NCBI RefSeq assembly: GCF_002113025.1
Contig: NZ_NEJH01000001.1
Location: 744,001-808,000, forward strand
Reading direction: 5' to 3'
Source of the DNA: Pseudomonas sp. B28(2017)
GTDB taxonomy: Bacteria > Pseudomonadota > Gammaproteobacteria > Pseudomonadales > Pseudomonadaceae
Length of the DNA stretch: 64,000 nucleotides
Positions 57,225 through 64,000 of this stretch are shown one piece after another. The position numbers and the translations under genes are program-made. Under the pieces are notes generated by a model that did no database searches, was not told the origin of the DNA, and saw only the letters and a list, made by a program, of their open reading frames with translations. Position 1 is the stretch's first letter. Each line of letters begins with the position of its first letter.

Positions 57225-58019
57225 TTAGTTGGCAGTCGGTTCTTCCAAGCCATATTTCTTAAGGATAGCGGCGTATTCACCGCTCTTTTTCGTCTCTTCG
57301 AAGGCCTTTTGCAAAGCCTGGAAGGTGTCGTCGTTGCCTTTCTTGACGAAGATGCCCAGGGTTTGCTGATAAATCGGGTGCTCGGTGGTGATCACTACCC
57401 GGCCATTGGTTTTTTCCGCGATCATTTTTGCGGCGCCAGCGATTTCAACCTGGGCCTGGATGTTTTTGGACAATAGGGCCTGGGTCACTTCCGGTGCCGA
57501 CGGGTACTCGCTGACGGTGATGGCGCCTTTGTTGTTCGGCACGCAGTAGTCATCCGACAGTTTCCTGAATTCCTTGACCCAGGTAGTGCCCTGTTCCAGG
57601 CCCAGTTTCAAGCCGCACAGGTCCTCAGGTTTTTTCGCATTGATTTCGCTGCCCTGGGGCACCATGACTGCGGCACCTGTGTTGGCATAGGCGATGGTCT
57701 GGGCTTGAGTCTGGCGCTCCGGCGTGATGTACATGCCGGAAATGACCGCGTCGTACTTGCCGGAGTTCAAGCCCAGGATCAGGCTCGGGAACTTGGTGTC
57801 GACGAACTCCACCCTGGCGCTCATGTGCTTGGCCAGTGCCGTTGCCAACTCGGGGTCCGAACCCACCACGTTCTTGTCCTTGTCATAGGACTCGAAAGGG
57901 GGGTAAGTGATTTCCATGCCGACCTTGAACGTGTCTGACGCGGCCATGCTCATCGAGGCAGCGAGCATGCCGGCTGCCAATACAGCCAGGCTCAACAGGT
58001 TTTTTTTATTGTTTTTCAT
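57225..58019 (-). CDS. polar amino-acid ABC substrate-binding protein
   Basis: The 264-residue exported protein has a signal peptide (MKNNKKNLLSLAVLAAGMLAASMSMA-A). The type II binding fold has VGMEITYPPFESYDKDKN, the SGKYDAVISGMYITPERQ loop (Arg for carboxylate) and VPQGSEINAKKPEDLCG. It has two cysteines (DLCG and DYCV). It delivers the ligand to the fused transporter encoded immediately downstream. The ligand is unknown. Confidence 0.92.
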   Translation of the reverse strand: MKNNKKNLLSLAVLAAGMLAASMSMAASDTFKVGMEITYPPFESYDKDKNVVGSDPELATALAKHMSARVEFVDTKFPSLILGLNSGKYDAVISGMYITPERQTQAQTIAYANTGAAVMVPQGSEINAKKPEDLCGLKLGLEQGTTWVKEFRKLSDDYCVPNNKGAITVSEYPSAPEVTQALLSKNIQAQVEIAGAAKMIAEKTNGRVVITTEHPIYQQTLGIFVKKGNDDTFQALQKAFEETKKSGEYAAILKKYGLEEPTAN

Positions 58020-58065
58020 CTTTTACTGACTCCGGCGTAGGTAAGGGTTTAACTGAAAACTTCAA

Positions 58066-59136
58066 TCAGGACGGTTGAGCCTGATTTTTCAAATGTCCGA
58101 AACTGGCGGGCTTGCGTGCCTTGCCTGGCAGTTGAACTTCCCCATTGGCCACCCTCTGGCGCAGATACTGATAGGTCTGCAGCGCCTGGCCATACATGTG
58201 TTCGCCGATCGTGATTTCTTCGTAGTCGTTGCCGGCCTGGGCGAACCCGGGCAGCGGTTTGATCTGGGTGTGATAGTCGCAGGCATAAAACAGCGGGAAG
58301 GAATAACGCTCCTCCTTCACGCTGCGTACCCGGTGCGCTGTGGCAACGAATGCGCCTGCCGTCATCACTTCCAGCATGTCGCCGATGTTGACCACAAAGG
58401 CATCGGCAATCGGTGGGGCATCGATCCATTGACCAAGGTTGTTCATCACCTCAAGCCCAGGTTTGTCGGCCAGGAGGATGGTGAAGCACTCGTAGTCAGT
58501 ATGGGCGCCAAGACCCGGTGCGTCATGGGCCGCACCGTCGTAGGGGTAGTGGATCAGGCGCAGCTTGGACGGCGGACGGGTGACCAGGCTGTCGAAATAG
58601 TTTTCTTCCAGGCCCAGGGTCAGGGCGAAGCCGCCGAACAGGCGCCGGCCCAAGGCGAAGATCGCTTCATAGTAGGCCTGCACCGATGCCTTGAAACCTG
58701 CCAGCTGTGGCCAGTCGTTGGGCCCCAACAATGGCGTGTTGGCCAGCACCAGCGGGTCATCGGCCGGGACTTCGTAGCCGACGTCGAAGGCCTCCTTATG
58801 GTCCGGCTTGCCTTTGGAATAGACCTCTTCGCCTTCGGGTACAAAGCCCTTGTGGGTTTGCGAAGTACCGATGTAGTGCCGCATCTTGGTGTCGAAGGGC
58901 TGCTCGAAAAAGTCCTTGGCCGCCTTGCGCAGGTTGGCGATCAGTTGCGGGTCGATGCCGTGATGGGTGATATAGAGAAACCCGACTTCGCTGGCGGCGC
59001 GCCCCAATTGTTCGGCCACGGCCAGGCGATGTTCCAGTTCAAAGCTGAACAGACCGGCGATGTTGACCACCGGGATGCTATTGAAGTTGGCTTTGTGTGT
59101 GTCAGTGCTGGCGCTGTTGTTTTTATTGTCAGGCAT
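58066..59136 (-). CDS. 2-oxoglutarate/Fe(II) dioxygenase, isopenicillin-N-synthase family
   Basis: The 356-residue protein has the N-terminal DIOX_N region ([10 protein letters not shown], then [12 protein letters not shown]). The Fe-binding facial triad is HTD in [12 protein letters not shown] with His in ATAHRVRSV, and RYSFPLFY binds 2-oxoglutarate. Probable reaction: hydroxylation or desaturation of a small imported substrate. ATG 59136 is chosen; a 30-codon extension is open. It sits between the isomerase and the uptake genes. Confidence 0.9.
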   Translation of the reverse strand: MPDNKNNSASTDTHKANFNSIPVVNIAGLFSFELEHRLAVAEQLGRAASEVGFLYITHHGIDPQLIANLRKAAKDFFEQPFDTKMRHYIGTSQTHKGFVPEGEEVYSKGKPDHKEAFDVGYEVPADDPLVLANTPLLGPNDWPQLAGFKASVQAYYEAIFALGRRLFGGFALTLGLEENYFDSLVTRPPSKLRLIHYPYDGAAHDAPGLGAHTDYECFTILLADKPGLEVMNNLGQWIDAPPIADAFVVNIGDMLEVMTAGAFVATAHRVRSVKEERYSFPLFYACDYHTQIKPLPGFAQAGNDYEEITIGEHMYGQALQTYQYLRQRVANGEVQLPGKARKPASFGHLKNQAQPS

Positions 59137-59150
59137 GACGCATCGGCTCC

Positions 59151-60002
59151 CTAAGGATGGCTTGAGTGGTGGAATCGCTCGAAGTGTTCGCGCTCGGTCT
59201 GGCCCATCCACACGTTCAATGACCACAGGTCGGCGACCGGGACATTGGTGAAGGGCAAATGATGCAGGTAGCCGTCGGCGCCGAATTCCGGGGTCAGGGT
59301 GCTGACCTGGTAACCGCGGGCTTGTTGCGAGCGCCAGATGCTTTCCCAGTGCTGCTGATGGAAAGCCAGTTCTTTTGCATATTCGGGAGCCGCCGGGTGT
59401 GGAACCTGCGGGCCTTGGTCGTAACCGACCCGAGCCTGGATATGGTGAACCCGCTCGATGAAAGCACTCAGGTCATCGGCCGGGTCATTCAGCAGACGCT
59501 CGCAAGTCACGACCCAATGGCTGATGTCACTGGTGAACAACAGATCGGGCAGTTGCCGGATCAACTCCAGGGTCACCCAGGGGTTGAACAGCGAACGTGA
59601 GCGGTGAGTTTCGAAACTGCAGACCTGGCCGTGCTTGCGCGCCAGATCCAGCGCCTGGCCAAAAAAGTCCACTTGTTCTGGCAAGGACCAGCGGTCGTTG
59701 CCCGCCAGTACGTTGACGAAGCGCGGACCGAGTTCGGCGGCCAAGGCGAGTTTGCGGTCCAGGTCATTGAGGTGGACGGCAGGTGTTGCCGACTGGTCGG
59801 GCAGTACGTCGTACGCGGTGAAGACGGTGCTGATATAGCCCAGGCAATTGGCCTGGAGAAACGCGCCAAACTCGGCCCGTTCACCGGCGTCCAGTGGCAG
59901 GCGTGCTTCCATGCCATCAAAGCCCGCCCGCAGCAACTCATCGAGTGCCTGAGCCTTGCTGGCGGTGTAACCCCACAGCGTGCGAAAAATTTCCAGCTTC
60001 AT
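59151..60002 (-). CDS. xylose-isomerase-like TIM-barrel protein (sugar phosphate isomerase/epimerase)
   Basis: The 283-residue protein has the AP-endonuclease-2-type barrel: [43 protein letters not shown] (metal Glu), TSDISHWVV (metal Asp/His) and [10 protein letters not shown] (metal Glu). Members isomerise or epimerise sugars and inositols. It is the first gene of the five-gene minus-strand operon. Its stop lies 14 bases before the dioxygenase start. Confidence 0.85.
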   Translation of the reverse strand: MKLEIFRTLWGYTASKAQALDELLRAGFDGMEARLPLDAGERAEFGAFLQANCLGYISTVFTAYDVLPDQSATPAVHLNDLDRKLALAAELGPRFVNVLAGNDRWSLPEQVDFFGQALDLARKHGQVCSFETHRSRSLFNPWVTLELIRQLPDLLFTSDISHWVVTCERLLNDPADDLSAFIERVHHIQARVGYDQGPQVPHPAAPEYAKELAFHQQHWESIWRSQQARGYQVSTLTPEFGADGYLHHLPFTNVPVADLWSLNVWMGQTEREHFERFHHSSHP

Positions 60003-60229
60003 CGGTGATCCTCAAAAATCCCAGGGCCTGGCGCAAAAGCACTTCGACGGCACCAGACGGCTTGGCGATCAATGGTCAGCGGCAGCAGGGGACTTTGGAT
60101 CCGGGTCTCTGCGTCATCTGATCCCACTGAGCGATACCGAGTCTGGTTCGCTGTGGAGTCGATGTTAGGCACAGGCCGCACGACGAAAGAATCTGAAAAC
60201 TCAAATGAATACTTCATATTTTCGTTAAC

Positions 60230-60245
60230 AATTAGCTGGCTAATT
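60230..60245. promoter_or_regulatory. AATTAGC-TG-GCTAATT palindrome upstream of the catabolic operon
   Basis: A perfect seven-base inverted repeat lies 228 bases before the isomerase gene, in AT-rich sequence. It could be a regulator site for that operon. No regulator gene is adjacent. Confidence 0.35.
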
Positions 60246-60367
60246 ATCGCGCTTGTCAGGAGGGTTTTTTGCGGCGAGTACGTGTCTACGCTGGCTACTA
60301 GCGAGGTGTGCCTGCATTACGGCATCATTTTGAAGAGTCCCAAGCGACAACGGGTTGCTTAGGGGGC

Positions 60368-60420
60368 GCTCCTGGCCGACTTCTGTCTGTCGTGAAGGGT
60401 AAAAATCGACCTATAGCTGT
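60368..60420 (+). repeat. dispersed hairpin repeat, copy G
   Basis: GCTCCTGGCCGACTTCTGTC, then TGTCGTGAAGGGTAAAAATCGACCTATAGC, one more member with its stem partly eroded. The 542-base gap 60003-60544 otherwise holds only the palindrome above. Confidence 0.5.
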
Positions 60421-60544
60421 CCGGCTGAAGCCTCTCAGATGCATTCGCGACTAGAATTCCACTGCCGACACTTCTAAAGCCAAGCCAGATTTCAAACTTG
60501 CAGCGTCAGCTCTCGAGCGTTGTTTCGGTCTATGGGAAACCGGT

Positions 60545-61243
60545 ATGACAAATCCGCAAGATAAAGCCGAATCCGACGAGGATTTAGCTCAGATGGTAAT
60601 AGGGCGAGGGCCCTGCACCTATCTAATGCTGCTCTTACTAGGATTGATCCTCCTGTTTCCCTTTCTTGAGGAAGGTATATTTGCTCGCACGTTGCTCGGC
60701 ACTCTGTTTTCAATCGTGCTGCTCGTGGGCGCTTTCGCCACCAGGCAGACTCGGCAGGGGTTCATCCTCAAACTGGGCCTGGCGTTGCTTGGGGTTGGTC
60801 TTCAATGGGCGGCGTTGTGGACTGAGAGTATCGCGATTCTTGAGCTTGCCGGGATATCTTATGCGGCATCTCTTGCAGTCTCGTTCATCGGAGTGCTTCG
60901 CTATATTCTCAAACGCGGGCCGATTACAGCCGACAAGCTGCATGGCGCGCTTGCGGGTTACATCATGCTGGCCTTCGTCTGGTCCTTCGTCTATGCCCTG
61001 GTCGAGTTATCCAGCGCTGGCTCATTCGGCCCTGGCCACCTCGACTTCGGACAGCCCGGCACTTTCTTCAAACTGATCTATTTTAGCCTCACGACGCTCA
61101 CAACTACCGGTTACGGTGATGTTATCCCGTTGACCAACCACGCCCGCTCACTGGTGATGGTCGAAGAGTTTTCAGGTGTCTTTTATGTTGGTGTTGTGAT
61201 AGCGCGGCTTGCCGGTCTTTATCCGTCGAATCAGACTAAGTGA
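60545..61243 (+). CDS. two-pore-helix potassium channel
   Basis: The 232-residue protein has about six hydrophobic segments. The selectivity filter TTTTGYGDVIP lies in the last pore loop (LTTLTTTGYGDV, about 190) after the pore helix LIYFSLTTL. No cytoplasmic RCK domain is attached. Expected to conduct potassium. The final segment EEFSGVFYVGVVIARLAGLY is the inner helix. The gene is divergent from the catabolic operon but separated by more than 500 bases. Confidence 0.88.
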   Translation: MTNPQDKAESDEDLAQMVIGRGPCTYLMLLLLGLILLFPFLEEGIFARTLLGTLFSIVLLVGAFATRQTRQGFILKLGLALLGVGLQWAALWTESIAILELAGISYAASLAVSFIGVLRYILKRGPITADKLHGALAGYIMLAFVWSFVYALVELSSAGSFGPGHLDFGQPGTFFKLIYFSLTTLTTTGYGDVIPLTNHARSLVMVEEFSGVFYVGVVIARLAGLYPSNQTK

Positions 61244-61474
61244 CTCTCGATTTGCCTGAGCCATCTCCGGGTATTAGTGATTGAGTCGCCCCTGATTGAG
61301 TGGACATCTCCGAGCGACTGCTAATTGAATCGCCCGGGATTTCATAGAGGCCTCCAAGGCTCATAATGAGGCTTCGTGCGCTAAACATCCGCCGCGCACG
61401 ATTTGGTCGATTATTAACCAGCGCACGCTTGCCGTGCGCCTGGTGATATGTAGCTGTTACCGCCAATGCATTTT

Positions 61475-61515
61475 TGACCCAGGTGCCGACGCTATTCTGA
61501 CCCACCCCAGCAGTC
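61475..61515. other. possible insertion-sequence end remnant
   Basis: TTGACCCAGGTGCCGACGCT and the following ATTCTGACCCACCCC resemble the ends of IS21-group elements, with no transposase left. The 392-base region 61244-61635 has a minus-strand open frame here but no protein-like features I would support. Confidence 0.25.
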
Positions 61516-61635
61516 TGAAAGCGAAACTCAACAACGAGTTCGGAGTTCGACACCAGGTCAATGAAATTCCGGCGTGTGGGTGAAAAATGCGTCGGCGGCA
61601 ACAGACCAGGCCATAGCATTTCCATGCCATCCGGG

Positions 61636-62769
61636 TCAGTCGAGTGGCAGCGATATCGTCAATCTCGTTCCTTTGTGCGGTGCGCTGTCGATCGTGAACT
61701 CCCCGCCCAGCATGCTGATGCGTTCTTTCATCCCCACCAGTCCGAACGAGTTGGATTTTTTGCGATCGGTCATGCCTACGCCATTGTCTTTGATCTGCAG
61801 GTAGAGTCGGCGACCGTCCCTGTAGAGTTCGACATGCACCTGTGTCGCTTGCGCGTGCCGGGCAATGTTCGATAGCGATTCCTGCACGATGCGGAACAGT
61901 GTCGTGGCGGATTTTTCACTCAGCTCACAACGCAAATCCGGGTCTTTCACCGACATCGTGCAATCGACCGCGCTGCGCTGGCGGAACTCTTCAAGTTGCC
62001 ACTCGATCGCTGCCTGCAATCCCAGATCGAGTACGGGCGGCCGAAGTTCATTGATGATACTGCGGACACTGCGGATGGCTGTATCGAGGTGATTCAGCGC
62101 ATCGCTGACCTTTTCGTTGAGCTTGGGGTGCATGGTACTGGTGCGCGCCTGCAACATGGAGACATCGATTCGCAACGCCAGCAGACTCTGTCCCAGCTCG
62201 TCATGGATGTCGCGTGCGATCCGCTTTCGCTCTTCTTCCTTGATGTGCTCCTGATAGGCGGCCAGTTCACGCAGTTGCAGCTTCGATTGCAGCAATTCTT
62301 CGGCCTGCATCGTCAGTTTGCGCTGCAGGTAGAACAGGTCGACGAACACCCGGATCTTGGCGCGAAGAACCTCGGCCATTATCGGGGAGAAGATGTAATC
62401 CACTGCGCCGGACGTATAACCGCGGAAACGCTCGGTATCCGTATCGGCCTCGGCCGTGACGAAGATGATGGGCGTGTGGGCCGACTTCGGGCGCCCGTGA
62501 ATGAGGGCCGCGGTTTCAAAACCGTCCATCACTGGCATTTTCACGTCGAGCAGGATGACTGCGAAGTCGCGCTGCAATAGCAGGCGCAGCGCCTCGCGCC
62601 CGGAAGTCGCCGTGGCAATATCGAGGCCCATGTCGGCAATCACCGCGGCCAGCGCCGTAAGCTTGGCGGGATTGTCATCCACCAGCAACACGGATGCTGG
62701 CACGCCATCAGGCGGGAGCGGTTGCCGCACCTGGGCTCTCTCTTTGAATACCGGGGGTTCCTGCTGCAT
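61636..62769 (-). CDS. response-regulator-fused histidine kinase (REC-HisKA_3-HATPase)
   Basis: The 377-residue protein has an N-terminal receiver domain (about 25-145) with VLLVDDN acidic residues and phosphoacceptor Asp75 in VILLDVKMPVMDG. The usual Lys before Pro is Ser (YIFSPI). A helical linker leads to HisKA_3 with RIARDIHDELGQ (His189) and a HATPase (about 280-375) with NIARHA, DNGVGM and GLVGMKER. It resembles NarX/DegS-type kinases with the receiver placed first. It probably forms a pathway with the hybrid kinase encoded upstream. Confidence 0.9.
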   Translation of the reverse strand: MQQEPPVFKERAQVRQPLPPDGVPASVLLVDDNPAKLTALAAVIADMGLDIATATSGREALRLLLQRDFAVILLDVKMPVMDGFETAALIHGRPKSAHTPIIFVTAEADTDTERFRGYTSGAVDYIFSPIMAEVLRAKIRVFVDLFYLQRKLTMQAEELLQSKLQLRELAAYQEHIKEEERKRIARDIHDELGQSLLALRIDVSMLQARTSTMHPKLNEKVSDALNHLDTAIRSVRSIINELRPPVLDLGLQAAIEWQLEEFRQRSAVDCTMSVKDPDLRCELSEKSATTLFRIVQESLSNIARHAQATQVHVELYRDGRRLYLQIKDNGVGMTDRKKSNSFGLVGMKERISMLGGEFTIDSAPHKGTRLTISLPLD

Positions 62770-62874
62770 GTTTATGCCACTCGGTTTGCGCTGGCGTCTC
62801 TAGCCTTGACGGCAACACCGGTAAACTTGCGCACAATGCCACTTTTACTGTCGCGCAATGTGTGTGGGACAGCG

Positions 62875-64000
62875 TCATCGATAGAGCCATTTGCGCATCA
62901 GTGACAGCAACTGGTCGGTATCCACCGGCTTGCTGACATAGTCCGATGCTCCTGCCTCGAGGCACTTTTCACGGTCGCCCATCATCGCCTTGGCCGTCAG
63001 CGCAATCATGGGCAGGCTTTCAAATCTTTTGAATGTACGGATCTGGCGCATGGTTTCAAAGCCATCCATCCCGGGCATCATGATGTCCATCAGGACGATG
63101 TCGGTATCGGGCTGCTGCTGCAGCAGTTCTATGGCGGTTCGGCCGTTTTCGGCCGTGGCCACCAGCATTTTGTTGCGCTCGAGCACGCTGGTCAGGGCAA
63201 AGATATTGCGCACGTCATCGTCGACCACCAGGGCTTTTTTGCCCTCCAGACTGTCCGAGCCCTCATAGAGTTTTTCCAGCATCCTGCGTTGGGTCTGCGT
63301 CAGCCTGGCTACGACGCGGTGTAGAAACAGCGCGGTTTCATCGAGTATGCGCTCGGGGGATTGAACCGCCTTGATGACGCCCTTGCCGAGCAGTGTCCTG
63401 AATCGCTCGTGTTCCGGCTTGGTCAGTGTCTGCGCACCATAGACGACGATCGGCAATTCACGCATTGCGTGGTCTTCCTGCAACGCCTCGAGAAACCTGA
63501 TACCGGATGCGTTGGGCAGTTTGAGGTTGATTGCCATGCAGTCGTAGCGTTGCTTTGCCAGTTTCTTCAAGGCTTCAGCGCCGCTGTCGGTCGTTGCGAC
63601 CTTCACGTCGGTATTGCCGAGTAGATCGAGGATGCGGGCGCGGCTGCCTTCGTCGCCGTCGACGAGCAGCAGACTCCTGGTCTTGCGCCGTGCGAATGCC
63701 ACGATGCCGACCAGCGCATTTTGAATCTCGTCGGCTGTGACCGGCTTGAGCAGAAAGTCGAAAGCGCCGTAGCGCAGCCCGCGTGTGCGGTCGTCAGCGT
63801 TCGAGATGATCTGGACCGGGATGTGACGCGTGGCGAAGTTTCGCTTCAACTGCTCGAGCAGCAACCAGCCATCGATGTCCGTCAGGCCCGGGTCCAGCGT
63901 GATCGCGGCGGGTTTGAAGCGCTCGACAAGCTCCAGCGCATCCGTGCCACGGGTCGTGACGATAGCCCGGAACCCTTTCTGGTGCGCGGCCTCGAGCAGA
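62875..64000 (-). CDS. hybrid sensor kinase, C-terminal receiver region (partial)
   Basis: The last 375 or so residues of a larger protein entering from the right edge. Three receiver domains are seen. The first has phosphoacceptor Asp in AAITLDPGLTDIDG and KPVTADE. The second has LLLVDGDEGS but the acceptor strand reads MAINLKLPNASG, so Asp is Asn. The third is complete (ALVVDDD, IVLMDIMMPGMDG, ALTAKAM, SKPVD). The kinase part is outside the window. It lies 105 bases upstream of the REC-kinase gene, same strand. Confidence 0.88.
   Translation of the reverse strand, partial: LLEAAHQKGFRAIVTTRGTDALELVERFKPAAITLDPGLTDIDGWLLLEQLKRNFATRHIPVQIISNADDRTRGLRYGAFDFLLKPVTADEIQNALVGIVAFARRKTRSLLLVDGDEGSRARILDLLGNTDVKVATTDSGAEALKKLAKQRYDCMAINLKLPNASGIRFLEALQEDHAMRELPIVVYGAQTLTKPEHERFRTLLGKGVIKAVQSPERILDETALFLHRVVARLTQTQRRMLEKLYEGSDSLEGKKALVVDDDVRNIFALTSVLERNKMLVATAENGRTAIELLQQQPDTDIVLMDIMMPGMDGFETMRQIRTFKRFESLPMIALTAKAMMGDREKCLEAGASDYVSKPVDTDQLLSLMRKWLYR

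Noticed and set aside
54902..57262. Plus-strand open frame of 786 codons opposite the SDR and ABC transporter genes
   Set aside because: It spans two well-supported minus-strand genes and has His/Gln/Asp-rich shadow composition.
61236..61625. Minus-strand frame of 129 codons after the potassium channel
   Set aside because: No recognisable domain, no ribosome site, and it contains what looks like old insertion-sequence end sequence.

Overview
The window looks like a chromosomal segment of a fluorescent-group Pseudomonas. It carries a BetI/ChoX-type quaternary-amine module, a tartrate dehydrogenase with a DctA carrier, UmuDC behind a LexA box, an aa3-type cytochrome oxidase cluster with a cytochrome c tail, and many LysR, MarR, TetR and AraC regulators with short intergenic regions. 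Dispersed hairpin repeats lie between genes. No rRNA, tRNA, CRISPR array, phage or intact transposase was seen.

Left part (1-12400): the 5' end of an amino-acid permease divergent from an Lrp-type regulator; a LysR remnant; a membrane diguanylate cyclase; a flavoprotein monooxygenase plus epoxide-hydrolase pair; a 1130-residue multicopper oxidase (MCO1); a GNAT plus polysaccharide-deacetylase pair; and a MarR-GNAT fusion regulator with two palindromic operator candidates. 12693-24700: dctA-ttuC-LysR (tartrate/malate use), a phosphodiesterase, a SugE-type exporter, a decayed TDT transporter, a cassette of small hypotheticals (secreted protein, SMI1/KNR4, SseB), LysE with LysR, and an amidase-BetI unit divergent from a choline-type binding protein over a BetI-like palindrome.

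Middle (25700-36500) is the accessory and decaying zone. It holds an MscS channel, a broken SRAP gene next to umuDC, RtcB, a VapC tail remnant, two near-identical 180-bp MITEs on either side of a secreted hydrolase, a LysR stub, a frameshifted WrbA-like flavodoxin, and an HxlR regulator divergent from SnoaL-SDR. A visibly GC-rich pair (exported protein-isoaspartate methyltransferase plus membrane spermidine-synthase-like protein) follows at 36836-40014.

Right part (40300-64000): envelope hypotheticals; a five-gene cytochrome oxidase cluster (diheme-tailed subunit II, I, two III-like, IV); stress and membrane small proteins; a diiron ferritin-like protein divergent from an AraC regulator; a second large multicopper oxidase (MCO2); a five-gene catabolic and uptake operon (TIM-barrel isomerase, 2OG-Fe oxygenase, binding protein, fused permease-ATPase, SDR); a potassium channel; and two signalling proteins, the last cut by the window edge.

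The most notable pattern is that MCO1 and MCO2, 42 kb apart, share promoter architecture: a near-consensus sigma-54 promoter (9264-9279 and 54494-54509) with a GGGG/CCCC palindromic cluster about 100-140 bp further upstream. This suggests one sigma-54 activator co-controls both oxidases, as known for Mn(II)-oxidising multicopper oxidases of Pseudomonas putida.
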